This document shows positions 41,725 through 52,369 of a stretch of 64,000 nucleotides of DNA, in pieces; position 1 is the stretch's first letter; each line of letters starts with the position of its first letter. The position numbers and the translations under genes are program-made. This DNA comes from Myxococcota bacterium (GTDB lineage Bacteria > Myxococcota_A > Bradymonadia > UBA7976 > UBA1532). The stretch is from positions 186,001 through 250,000 of the forward strand of contig CAUJDF010000070.1 of the NCBI GenBank assembly GCA_963169045.1. The letters are read 5' to 3'. The notes beneath the pieces were generated by a model. That model made no database searches. It saw nothing but the letters and a program-made list of their open reading frames with translations, and was not told the DNA's origin.

Positions 41725-43485
41725 ATGCCGCTCTCGTTCGCGCGCCGATGGGCGCTCCTGCTGGCCCTCGCGCCGTTCCCCGGACCGGCGGCGGCCCAGC
41801 CGGCCGCCCCCGCCCCCGCCAGCGCCGCTCCCGCCGCCGCCTGCACCGATCTGCCCACCTGCCAGGCGTCCTGCGAGCGCGGCGAGGCCGGCGGCTGCTG
41901 GTTGACCGCAGGCCTGCTCTACAAAGGCCAGGGCGCCGCCGCCGACAAGCCGCAGGCCTTCACGTTCACCGTGCGCGCTTGCGACCTCGGCAACCGCGAC
42001 GCCTGCGCCATGGCGGGGCAGATGCTGGACCAGGGCGACGGCACCGCCGCCGATCCGGCGAAGGGGCTGGCCTTCGGGGAGCGCGCCTGCGAGGCCGGCC
42101 AGGCGGGCGCGTGCCTGAACACCGGTATCAAGTACCACACCGGCAAGGGCGCGCCCGCCGATCCGGCCCGGGCCTTCGAGCGCTTCCTGCGGGCCTGCGA
42201 GCTCGGCGGGCCGGTGAGCGCCTGCGCGAAGGCCGCCGAGGCCCTCGGCGAGGGCCGGGGCACGCCGCGCGACCCCCGCCGCGCCGCCACGCTCTTCGAC
42301 AAGGCCTGCCAGGGCAACTCGCCGGCGTCGTGCACCAACCTCGGCCGGCTCACGCTGGCCGGCGACGGCGTCGCGAAGGATCCGGCCGCCGCCGTCGCGC
42401 TCTTCGAGAAGGCGTGCGCCGCGCGCGAGCCGTTCGGCTGCCAGGCCCGCGGCGAGGTCCTCGAGGCGACCGACCCGGTGGGGGCGTCGGACTGGTACTC
42501 GCGCGCCTGCAACGAGGACCACGCGCCCGGCTGCTCGGCCCTCGCGCGGCTCGTGCGCGAGGGCAAGGTCGGTTACGGCGAGGGCGACGAGGCCCTGAAG
42601 GCGACCGCCCAGCTCTTCGATCTCGCCTGCAACGCGGGCGACGCGCTCTCCTGCGTCGACTTCGCCGCGCTGCTCCACGACGGCCGCGGCGTCGCCGCGG
42701 ATCCGCCGCGCGCGCTGAAGATGGTCCTCGAGGCGTGCGAGGCCGGGAACGCCGCGGCCTGCCAGTACGCGGGCATCTTCGTGTTCAAGGGTGCCGGCGG
42801 GGCGCCCGATCCGGCGCGCGCGCGCGCGCTCCTGCAGAAGGGCTGCGACGGCGGCCGGCCGGGCGCGTGCCAGGACCTCGCGACCCTCCTCCACCAGGAC
42901 GCGGCGACCCGCGCGCAGGCGCTGCCGCTCTATGGCCGCGCGTGCCGCGCCGGCGCCCAGCAGGCCTGCGTCTCCGAGGCGGTGATGCTCATCCAGGGGG
43001 AGGGCGTGCCCGTCGACGCCCGACGCGGCGTCGATCTGCTGCGGGCGTCCTGCGACGCGAAGTGGGGCAACGCCTGCGGCCAGCTCGGCATCGCGCTCAT
43101 CAACGGCTTCGCCGGCGTCCTGCGCGATGCGGTGGGCGCGCTGCAGGCGTTCGAGCGCGGCTGCACGCTGAACGACGCCGAGGCGTGCGCGGGGGCGGGC
43201 GTCCTGATCTACGACGGCGCCGGCGGCAAGCGGGACCCGGCGCGGGCGCGCCCCTTCCTCGAGACCGGCTGCGGCGTGAAGTCGTTCTGGGCCTGCGAGC
43301 GCCTCTCGCGCATGTACCTCGCCGGTGAGGGCGGCCTCCCGAAGGACGGGCCGAAGTCGTTCGCCGTGCTCGGCCCCGTCTGCGAGGGCGCGCTCGCCGA
43401 GATCGCGGAGCGCAAGTCGATCTGCAGCACGGCGAAGACGGCCCACATCCGGGCGCTGATGCACGGAAGCGAGCCGAAGAAGTAG
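41725..43485 (+). CDS. Secreted Sel1-like repeat protein
   Basis: 586 residues. Signal peptide (ALLLALAPFPGPAAA) and an Ala/Pro linker precede about fourteen TPR-related Sel1-like repeats of roughly 36 residues. Many carry a fixed Cys pair (for example CDLGNRDACAMAGQML and CEAGQAGACLNTG), implying disulfide-bridged helical hairpins suited to the periplasm or cell exterior. Motifs such as GDGTAADPAKGLAF and GDGVAKDPAAAVALFEKAC recur. Such proteins usually act as scaffolds for protein partners. The partner is unknown. Confidence 0.93.
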   Translation: MPLSFARRWALLLALAPFPGPAAAQPAAPAPASAAPAAACTDLPTCQASCERGEAGGCWLTAGLLYKGQGAAADKPQAFTFTVRACDLGNRDACAMAGQMLDQGDGTAADPAKGLAFGERACEAGQAGACLNTGIKYHTGKGAPADPARAFERFLRACELGGPVSACAKAAEALGEGRGTPRDPRRAATLFDKACQGNSPASCTNLGRLTLAGDGVAKDPAAAVALFEKACAAREPFGCQARGEVLEATDPVGASDWYSRACNEDHAPGCSALARLVREGKVGYGEGDEALKATAQLFDLACNAGDALSCVDFAALLHDGRGVAADPPRALKMVLEACEAGNAAACQYAGIFVFKGAGGAPDPARARALLQKGCDGGRPGACQDLATLLHQDAATRAQALPLYGRACRAGAQQACVSEAVMLIQGEGVPVDARRGVDLLRASCDAKWGNACGQLGIALINGFAGVLRDAVGALQAFERGCTLNDAEACAGAGVLIYDGAGGKRDPARARPFLETGCGVKSFWACERLSRMYLAGEGGLPKDGPKSFAVLGPVCEGALAEIAERKSICSTAKTAHIRALMHGSEPKK

Positions 43486-43488
43486 GGG

Positions 43489-45093
43489 TCACCCCCTGCC
43501 GCGCGCTCGCCGTCGCCGGCCGCGGCGCCGGTCGCGCAGCTTCTCCCAGATGCCCCGCAGCGCGGCCGCCTCGTCCGCGGACAGCCCCAGCCCGTCGACG
43601 AGCAGCGCCCGGTCGTGCGCGTCGAGCACGTCCTGCAGGCGCCCGGCGCGCAGCCGCGCGTCGGCCCACGCGAGGTCGAGCGCCCCCGCGTTCGCCAGCG
43701 GCAGCGGCAGGCGCTCCGCCTCGCTCGGCTCGAACGTGAGCACGCCGCCGCCGTAGCTGCGCCCCGTCACCTCCGCGAACGCGAACGTCAGCGAGCTCTG
43801 GACGGCGAGCGTCACCGCCGCCGGATCGACGCCCGGCCGGAAACGCACGCGGTGCAGCGTGTCGGTGCACGTCGCGCCCGCCGCGTCGAGCACGATCCGC
43901 GGGCTGCCGTCGATCTGCCGCAGGAAGAAGGCGTCCGGCACGCGCACCGAGGGCACGCTGTACCAGGGCGCGCGGTGGCGACACTTGAAGCCGGCGTGGA
44001 AGCCGCGCGCCTCGCCCTCGGCCACGTACGCCCGCACGGCGTCGGACGGCGCGTCCGCCCGCGGCAGCGCCAGCAGGTGCATCGGGTGGCCGTCGCGAGA
44101 CAGCCGCTCCCAGTCGTCGCGCCCGAACGTCAGGCCGGCGAGCTGCGTCGAGCGGCCCGCCAGCGGGATCACGTGCGCCTCGAGGCCGCGCCGCTCCACG
44201 TCGCCGCGCCGCAGCACGAAGAAGTCGTTCTGGCCCGTGACGACGCCGACGTCGACCTCCATCACGTCGCCGGACCACGTCACCCCCGGGTGCCGGCGCA
44301 CCGCGCGCAGCAGGTCCAGCTCCCGCGCGGACAGGAAGTACTTCGTCCACTTCTCGCGGTCGTGGTCCAGCGCGTGGAGCGGCTCGAACGCGCGCAGCTC
44401 GTGGCCGTCGAGCGCCGCGAGATCGTCCAGCTCGACGACGCGGATGCCCTCGGGCCCGGCGTCGTCCCGCTCGCCGAGCAGCAGCACCACCTCCTGCTGG
44501 ATGCCGTCGAACACCAGGCCGCGGAACGTGAGGATCGTCACGCGCCGGAAGCGCTCGGCGAGGAAGCGGCGCGTCTCGGCGGCGTAATCCACCTGGAAGA
44601 GCTCCGCGGGGACCACCATCGCCAGGCGGCCGCCGGGGGCGAGCAGCAGCGTCGCGCCCACCACGAACGGCACCCACGCGTTGAGCAGGCGCGTGGGGCG
44701 CAATCCGACCGAGCGCAACACCCGGAACGCCGGTTCCCGTTGCGTTTCGGGGAAGTGCTGGTAGCGGACGTACGGCGGGTTGCCCACGACGGCGTCGAAT
44801 GTCTCGCCGCGCGCCAGCATCGCCTCGCAGGCGGCGTTGAAGTCGGCGTGCTCGACGCGCGCGCCGGTGGCGCGGGCCTTGACCGCCTCGTCGCCGTCGA
44901 TCTCGAAGGCGCGCAGCGCGCCCTCCGGCCCGAGGCGCCGCGCCGCCGCCGCGAGCAGCGCCCCGTCGCCGCAGCTCGGCTCGAGGACGCGATCGGACGG
45001 CCGGCGGACGGCCCACTCGGCGAGGAAGCGCGCGATCGGCGCCGGTGTGTAGTAGCCGCCGCGCAGCTTGCGGCCGGTCGGGGCCTTCTTCAC
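43489..45093 (-). CDS. Orphan N6-adenine DNA methyltransferase (Eco57I-like)
   Basis: 534 residues from a GTG at 45093 (KKAPTGRKLRGGYYTPAPIA). The GGYYTP motif with EPSCGDGALLAAAA and AFEIDGDEAV forms the SAM site. DAVVGNPPYVRYQHFPETQ (about 100) is the NPPY catalytic motif of gamma-type adenine methylases. A long C-terminal target-recognition region contains VVTGQNDFFVLRRGDVERRG and GFKCRHRAPWYSVPS, like the type IIG/Eco57I-like methylases. No nuclease motif (for example PD-ExK) was noticed and no restriction gene is adjacent, so it seems orphan. Upstream ATGs are rejected because they add Gly/Arg-rich sequence. Confidence 0.9.
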   Translation of the reverse strand: MKKAPTGRKLRGGYYTPAPIARFLAEWAVRRPSDRVLEPSCGDGALLAAAARRLGPEGALRAFEIDGDEAVKARATGARVEHADFNAACEAMLARGETFDAVVGNPPYVRYQHFPETQREPAFRVLRSVGLRPTRLLNAWVPFVVGATLLLAPGGRLAMVVPAELFQVDYAAETRRFLAERFRRVTILTFRGLVFDGIQQEVVLLLGERDDAGPEGIRVVELDDLAALDGHELRAFEPLHALDHDREKWTKYFLSARELDLLRAVRRHPGVTWSGDVMEVDVGVVTGQNDFFVLRRGDVERRGLEAHVIPLAGRSTQLAGLTFGRDDWERLSRDGHPMHLLALPRADAPSDAVRAYVAEGEARGFHAGFKCRHRAPWYSVPSVRVPDAFFLRQIDGSPRIVLDAAGATCTDTLHRVRFRPGVDPAAVTLAVQSSLTFAFAEVTGRSYGGGVLTFEPSEAERLPLPLANAGALDLAWADARLRAGRLQDVLDAHDRALLVDGLGLSADEAAALRGIWEKLRDRRRGRRRRARGRG

Positions 45094-45139
45094 GGGCGCG
45101 AGTATGCCCGGGCCCGCCCGTGCCCACCAGCGCGCCGCG

Positions 45140-45169
45140 TTGACGCGACGAGACGCGCCCGCCGATAAT
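45140..45169 (+). promoter_or_regulatory. Candidate promoter of the DUF1592/DUF1552 operon
   Basis: TTGACG (45140-45145), 18 nt, GATAAT (45164-45169), each 5/6 to consensus. Predicted start near 45176, then GGGAGGG at 45191-45197 and ATG at 45203. One of the best promoters in the window. Confidence 0.65.
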
Positions 45170-45202
45170 CCTGGGCCTGCGACACCCGGCGGGAGGGCCG
45201 AC

Positions 45203-46938
<1,736 letters not shown>

Positions 46939-46942
<4 letters not shown>

Positions 46943-48267
46943 GCATCAGCCGCCGCAGCTTCCTGCGCGGCGCGGCGGGCGCGCTCGCCCTGCCGCTGTT
47001 GCAGCTCCCCCCGCGCCGGGCCGGCGCCGCCGGCAAGTACCCGAAGCGTCTGCTGCTCGTGACGACGCCGAACGGCACGCTCAAGGAGCTGTGGAGCCCG
47101 CAGGGCGGCACCGAGACGTCGTTCGACCTGCCGCCGCTGCTGCGCCCGATGGCGGCGTTCCGCGACAAGCTCGTGATCGTCGACGGCGTCGACCTCGCCG
47201 TCGGCATGATGGGCCCCGGCGGCCCGCACCAGCGCGGCTGCGGCTCGCTCTTCACCGGCGACATCCTCACCGAGGGCGAGTTCATGGACGGCGACGGCCG
47301 TCGCGCCGGCTGGGCGAGCAGCATCAGCGTCGACCAGTTCGCCGCGCGGCAGCTGCGCCCGAACACGCGCTTCCAGACGCTCGAGCTCGGCGTGTGCGTG
47401 AAGGAGAACGAGCCGCGCTCGCGTTACGTGTATCGCGGCCGCGAGCAGCCCGTCCCGCCCGAGGTCGACCCGGTGGCCTCCTACCGGCGCGCCTTCGCCG
47501 GCATGGACATGTCCCAGGACGAGCTGCAGAAGCAGCTGCGGCGCCGGCAGTCCGTGCTCGACTCGGTGTGGGCCGACTTCGGGGCGCTCGAGCGCAAGGT
47601 CGCCGCGCCGGACCGCGCCAAGCTGCAGCAGCACGCCACCTCGCTGCGCGACCTCGAGCTGCGCCTCGAGCAGCTCGTCGCGATGCCCTCCACCTGCGCG
47701 CCGCTGCCGACGCCCGCGGTGATGGCCCACATGGAGGAGGACAACTTCGAGCAGGTCGGCAGGCTGCAGATGGACCTGCTGGTGATGGCGCTGGCGTGCG
47801 ACCTGACGCGGGTGGCGTCGCTGCAGTGGGCGAGCGCGGTGAACACCGTCCGGTTCACCTTCCTCGGCATCAACGACTACGACGGCCACGGCCTGTCGCA
47901 CGGCGGCGACTCCAACGACGCGATGCAGGCGTCGTGGATCCGCATGCTCGACTTCTACAGCCGCCAGTTCGCCTACCTGCTCGAGCGCATGTCGCAGGTC
48001 GAGGAGGACGAAGGCACGCTGCTCGACAACACGCTCGTCGTGTGGGGCAACGAGCTGTCCCGCGGCAACTCGCACGCGCTCACCGACATCCCGTGGCTGC
48101 TCGCGGGCGGCGCCGGCGGCGCGCTGCGCGGCGGCCGGCACCTCACCTACGCGGGCGCGCCCCACAACGACCTGCTCGTCTCCATCCTCAACGCGGTGGG
48201 CGTCGCCACCGACACCTTCGGCAACCGCGAGGTGTGCACCGGCCCGCTCGCCGGCCTCCTGGGCTAG
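46939..48267 (+). CDS. DUF1552-family protein, Tat-exported
   Basis: 442 residues. The N-terminus RRSFLRGAAGALALPLLQL is a twin-arginine signal. The body has LLLVTTPNGTLKELWSPQGG, GPHQRGCGSLFTG, FAGMDMSQDELQK and VVWGNELSRGNSHALTDIPW, the usual DUF1552 pattern. Always or nearly always partnered with DUF1592 genes, suggesting a periplasmic two-protein system of unknown biochemistry. Start overlaps the DUF1592 stop by ATGA. Confidence 0.93.
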
Positions 48268-48270
48268 CTC

Positions 48271-49278
48271 TCACGGTTCGAGGGCGAAGCAGTAGAGGCC
48301 GCCGTAGCCGCCGCCGGCGCCGACGGAGTCGCCGCGGCCGGGGCCGTCCTGGATGAGGTTCACGCCGGCGGCGCAGCCGTGGGCGGGGTGGGCGCGCATC
48401 CAGCTGCGGCCGCTGCGGGCGGGCCAGGAGTGGCCGAGGAGCGGGCGGCCGGTGGCGCCCACGGCGCTCGTCCAGTCGTTGCACGTCGCGGCGCGGCCGC
48501 CGCCGGCGAACTGACCGCGCTCGTTCGTCGCGGTGAGCACGTCGTGGTTGTCGCCGAACTGCCGCTGGCCCTCGCCGCGCTCGTTCGGCAGGTCGCCGAC
48601 CGTCTGGGCGTCGCCCGCGGGCCGGTCGCCCGAGGTCAGGCCGGCGCGGTCCTCGGCGACGAGGCGGCCGTTGCGGTCGTACCAGGGGCCGTCGCCGATG
48701 CGGTCGATCGCGTGGACGGGGCCGCCGTTCTCGCCGCCGGTCGCGGTGCTCAGGAAGGCGCGCCACATCTTGCGCTCGGCGCCGGGCAGGCCGGAGAGCG
48801 CCGCCGTGCGCTGGCAGATCGAGTCGGCGCCCTCGAGCCCGCCGAGGTTGCCGCCGAAGCCGTTCTCGCTGCCCGAGAGCATGCGCATCGCTTCGAGGCT
48901 GGTGACGAAGAAGCTGAAGCGGGGCAGCTCCTCGGGCACCTCGGCGTCGGGAGCGGGCACCGCCGCGTCCGCGATCACGGCGGCGTCGGGATCGGGCGCC
49001 GCCGCGTCGGGCGACGCGACGGCGCCGTCGGCCTCCGGGTCCGGCGCGGCGTCGGGCGGCGCGACGGCGCCGTCTGCCGGCACGTTTGCGCCGTCGGGGG
49101 CGGGCGCCGCGTCGTCGGGCGGCACCAACATGCCCACGTCCGGCGACCCGCCGTCTGGCGCGGCCGCGTCGGCGCCGAGCCCGGCGCGCTCCTCGCTCTC
49201 GTCGACGCAGCCCGCGAGGACCACGGCGCAGACCGCCAGCGCGTGACACAGCCGGGACGAGAGAGATCGGTCGCTCAC
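48271..49278 (-). CDS. Lipoprotein with C-type-lectin-like domain (DUF1554-like)
   Basis: 335 residues from GTG 49278 (GAGGAG upstream). Lipobox VLAGC, an Asp/Ala/Pro linker (about 25-125), then a domain with FFVTSLEAMRMLSGSENGFG, GLEGADSICQR, WRAFLSTATGG and QFGDNHDVLTATNERG, ending GGYGGLYCF. This resembles the DUF1554/Lp49-type lectin-like fold of exported bacterial proteins (two Cys for disulfides, conserved Trp). Ligand unknown. Its gene is convergent with the DUF1552 gene, with only 3 bp between stops. Confidence 0.85.
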   Translation of the reverse strand: MSDRSLSSRLCHALAVCAVVLAGCVDESEERAGLGADAAAPDGGSPDVGMLVPPDDAAPAPDGANVPADGAVAPPDAAPDPEADGAVASPDAAAPDPDAAVIADAAVPAPDAEVPEELPRFSFFVTSLEAMRMLSGSENGFGGNLGGLEGADSICQRTAALSGLPGAERKMWRAFLSTATGGENGGPVHAIDRIGDGPWYDRNGRLVAEDRAGLTSGDRPAGDAQTVGDLPNERGEGQRQFGDNHDVLTATNERGQFAGGGRAATCNDWTSAVGATGRPLLGHSWPARSGRSWMRAHPAHGCAAGVNLIQDGPGRGDSVGAGGGYGGLYCFALEP

Positions 49279-49426
49279 GGGCGCTCCTCGCGGGAGGTGG
49301 GGGGTCGAGACGCATCGCGAGAGCAAGCGACGCGCCACACGAGGGGACGCGACGTCCGCCGGGCGCCTCCGCAGCGCGCCGCCAGCGAGACGCGACGCCG
49401 GGGTGTCAACGCCGCGAGACATGCGC

Positions 49427-50425
49427 TCATCGGCAGACGCGCTCGGGCGCGCAGGTGCCGCCGCCGGGGCAGTCCTCGTCGAAGTTGCAGGAGCGGACGC
49501 CGTCGATCACCAGGTCCCGGACGACGACGGAGGCGACGGTGAAGTCGACGCAGCCCGGCGCGATGCGCGCCGAGTCGACCGTGCGGCGCGTGAGCGTGAC
49601 GGCGGGGAACCCGGCGACCCCGCGCGCGAACAGCCCGCCCACGAGCGACGCCGGGATGTCGAGCGCGCCGGTGTCGGGCGCGTCGCACACGATCTCCGCG
49701 AGCGTGCCGCCGTGGTGCGCGATGTCGACCTCGACGAGCACGCGCGCCGGACCCGGCGCGGCGGGCGGCGTCCAGCGCAGCGCGAGGGGCTCGTCCGGGC
49801 TCGCCGCCACGTCGCCCTCGGGCACCTCGAGCGCCGCGATGCCGCGCCCGTCGAGCGTGAAGGCCGAGAAGTCGCCCCCGCCCGCGCGCAGCTCGAGGTG
49901 GGCGCCTTCCGTGAAGCCCGGGTGCGGCAGGTCGCCGAGGAAGTTGTACGAGCCGATCGCCGAGGGCTCCATCGCGACGGGCGCGGCGAGGCCGGTGATG
50001 CGCACGGTGCCGACGGAGCGGTTGCGCGGATAGTCGATGCAGCCGCGCTCGCCGGCGCACGTGCGGTTCGCGCCGCAGTCCTCGTCGCACTGCAGGACGG
50101 GGCCGACGCGCAGCTGGCAGTCGCCCGCAGAGGCCTCGACCGTCCACACGTCCGACGGCAGGACGCCGTCGCGCACGAAGCCGGAGACGGCGGTGAAGCC
50201 CTCGTCGAGCGCCACGGTGAAGCCGCCGACGCGCTCCGCCTCGGGGCACGGCGCGAGGGCGGGCGCGCCGGCGTCGGGCGCGGCCGCGTCGCCCGGACCG
50301 GCGTCGACCACCGCGCCATCGGCGCTCGCCGTCGCGTCCTCGTCGTCGCCCCCGGACGTCCCGCAGCCGGCGAGGAGCACCCCGGCCGCGCACGCCAACA
50401 GGGCGATCCGCTTCGTCACGCGCAC
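49427..50425 (-). CDS. Hypothetical Cys-containing lipoprotein
   Basis: 332 residues from a GTG at 50425 next to GGAGG; a second GTG 6 nt downstream is also possible. Lipobox VLLAGC followed by acidic and PDAG-type linker. The mature part has QLRVGPVLQCDEDCGANRTC, DYPRNRSVGTVRITG, SPDEPLALRWTPPAAPG (an Ig-like or beta-sandwich strand), SLVGGLFARGVAGFPAVTL and a C-terminal CNFDEDCPGGGTCAPERVC. No named family recognised. Its 543-bp upstream space holds only the 63-bp repeat array. Confidence 0.82.
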   Translation of the reverse strand: MRVTKRIALLACAAGVLLAGCGTSGGDDEDATASADGAVVDAGPGDAAAPDAGAPALAPCPEAERVGGFTVALDEGFTAVSGFVRDGVLPSDVWTVEASAGDCQLRVGPVLQCDEDCGANRTCAGERGCIDYPRNRSVGTVRITGLAAPVAMEPSAIGSYNFLGDLPHPGFTEGAHLELRAGGGDFSAFTLDGRGIAALEVPEGDVAASPDEPLALRWTPPAAPGPARVLVEVDIAHHGGTLAEIVCDAPDTGALDIPASLVGGLFARGVAGFPAVTLTRRTVDSARIAPGCVDFTVASVVVRDLVIDGVRSCNFDEDCPGGGTCAPERVCR

Positions 50426-50638
50426 GCGCACCTCCGTCGTCCGTGAACGCGATATTGGTGGGGAGGCCCCGCACGAAGCAAGGCGCGGCGGCGGACGAGC
50501 GTGACGCGAGACGCGTCGGTCGCCGCCGCCGCGTGCCGGCCCGTCCGACATCCCGCTCGCGCTCCGGACGGGCCGTGCGCGCGCCGATGTCGGCGGGGCG
50601 TTCGGGCCGCCCGGGGGGTACGGACCGGGCGGGTCGTC

Positions 50639-50869
50639 GAGCACGAGATGTCGGTCGCGTCGTCAGCGCGCTGACGAAACGAGCACGAAACCTGGGTCGC
50701 GGAGCACGAAATGTCGGCCACGCCGTCAGCGCGCTGACGAAACGAGCACGGAACCTGGGTCGCGGAGCACGAAATGTCGGTCCCGCCGTCAGCGCGCTGA
50801 CGAAACGAGCACGAAACGTGGGTCGCGGAGCACGAAACGTGGGTCGCGGAGTACGAAACGTGGGTCGCG
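50639..50869. repeat. Palindrome-bearing 63-bp tandem repeat array
   Basis: Three 63-bp units start at 50639, 50702 and 50765, followed by two 21-bp units at 50828 and 50849. Each 63-bp unit contains the perfect palindrome CGTCAGCGCGCTGACG (50661-50676, 50724-50739, 50787-50802), flanked by CACGAAAxGTGGGTCGCG-like segments. The 21-bp units look like one third of the larger unit, so the array grew from a 21-bp module. The remainder of 50426-50968 contains no recognisable gene; other open frames there only translate the repeats. Confidence 0.95.
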
Positions 50870-50968
50870 GAGCTCGCGACCTGGCCTCCCGCGAAACCGT
50901 GAAGGAGGCGCCCGGTTCGGACCGGTTGCTCGCGCTGGCGCAGCTCGGTCCGCACCGGCACCGGCCGC

Positions 50969-52273
50969 CTACAGCAAGATGAGCTGCGCCGCGCTGAAGT
51001 AGATCACGAGGCCGAGCACGTCGACGAGCGTCGCCACGAACGGCGCCGAGGCGCTCGCCGGATCGAAGCGCAGCCTGCGCATCACGAACGGCAGCATCGC
51101 GCCCGAGATCGCGCCCCACGTCACGACGCCGAGCAGGCTCACGCCGACGGTGAGCGCGAGGCGGCCCGCGCGATCGCCGTAGGCCCCGAACATCGCCTCC
51201 CACGCGAAGATGCGGACGCAGCCGACCACCGCGAGGATGGCGCCGAGCGTCAGGCCGGCGGCGAGCTCGCGGCGCGCGATGCGCCACCAGTCGCGTGGAC
51301 GCACCTCCCCCAGCGCCATCGCCCGGATGATGAGCGTCGACGCCTGCGATCCGGTGTTGCCGCCGCTCGAGATGATCAGCGGGACGAAGAGCGCCAGCAC
51401 CACCGCTTCGGTGAGCGCGTGCTCGTAGCGACCCATGGCGCTCGCGGTCAGCATCTCGCCGACGAACAGGACGGCCAGCCAGCCCGCGCGCTTGCGGATC
51501 ATCTGCCAGAAGCCGGTCTGCAGGTACGGGCGCTCGAGCGCCTCCATGCCGCCGTACTTCTGCTGGTCCTCGGTGGCCTCCTCGTCGACGACGTCGACGA
51601 TGTCGTCGATGGTGACGATGCCGCGCATCCGGTCCTCGGCGTCGACCACGGGCAGCGCCAGCAGGTCGTGCTCCGCGAAGAGGCGCGCCACCGTCTCCTG
51701 GTCGGTCTGCTCGTGCACGACGACCAGGTCGGTGTGCATCACGTCGCGCACGAGCGCCCGCTCGGCCGCCGCGAACAGGTCGCGGAAGGACACGACGCCG
51801 AGCAGGTGCTGGGCCGGATCGAGCACGTAGACGTAGTAGATCGTCTCGAGCGCGTCGCGGGCCTGCCGGCGCAGGTAGGCGATCGCCTCGTCCACCGTCA
51901 TCTCGGGGCGCACCCGGGCGAAGCGCGGGCTCATCAGGCCGCCGGCGTCATCCTCGGCGTAGGCGAGCAGGACGCGGACCTCGAGGCGCGTCCGCTCGTC
52001 GAGCAGGGCGAGCAGGGCCTCGCGCTGGTCCGGCGGCGCCTCCTGGACGACGTCCGCCAGGTCGTCGGGCGCGAGCAGGCGCAGCCACACGCGCCGCCGC
52101 GCGTCGGGCATCCCGCTGACGATCCGCGCCTGGTCGAGCGGCGCCAGCGTGGCGAAGAACTCGCCGGCGGCCTCCGCCGTCAGGTGGCGGAACGCGTCGA
52201 CGCGCTCCGCCGGCGCGAGCGCGGGCCACGCGTCGCGCAGGTCCGAGGGTCCCAACGGGACGGCAGCCGTCAT
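50969..52273 (-). CDS. mgtE: Magnesium transporter MgtE
   Basis: 434 residues. MgtE_N superhelical domain (about 10-115, FATLAPLDQARIVSGMPDA), two CBS domains (about 125-245, MSPRFARVRPEMTVDEAIAY and LPVVDAEDRMRGIVTIDDIV) and a C-terminal five-helix channel (about 270-434) with SSGGNTGSQASTLIIRAMAL and WWRIARRELAAGLTLGA. Dimeric Mg2+ channel of the inner membrane gated by cytoplasmic Mg2+ at the CBS/N domains. ATG at 52273 has GGGGAGG upstream. Confidence 0.97.
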   Translation of the reverse strand: MTAAVPLGPSDLRDAWPALAPAERVDAFRHLTAEAAGEFFATLAPLDQARIVSGMPDARRRVWLRLLAPDDLADVVQEAPPDQREALLALLDERTRLEVRVLLAYAEDDAGGLMSPRFARVRPEMTVDEAIAYLRRQARDALETIYYVYVLDPAQHLLGVVSFRDLFAAAERALVRDVMHTDLVVVHEQTDQETVARLFAEHDLLALPVVDAEDRMRGIVTIDDIVDVVDEEATEDQQKYGGMEALERPYLQTGFWQMIRKRAGWLAVLFVGEMLTASAMGRYEHALTEAVVLALFVPLIISSGGNTGSQASTLIIRAMALGEVRPRDWWRIARRELAAGLTLGAILAVVGCVRIFAWEAMFGAYGDRAGRLALTVGVSLLGVVTWGAISGAMLPFVMRRLRFDPASASAPFVATLVDVLGLVIYFSAAQLILL

Positions 52274-52369
52274 GCCTCGCGCACCTCCCCGATGGGGACG
52301 CGCGCCCGCGGTGCGGGGTTCTGCCCCTGACCAGCTGAAGCGATCCATGCGCGCGGTTCGGGCGGTCGT

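Noticed and set aside
43489-45093. Restriction-modification system
   Set aside because: Only the methylase motifs are seen; no nuclease motif or neighbouring restriction gene was identified.
50639-50869. CRISPR array
   Set aside because: Units are contiguous and nearly identical, with no unique spacers, and no cas gene is present.
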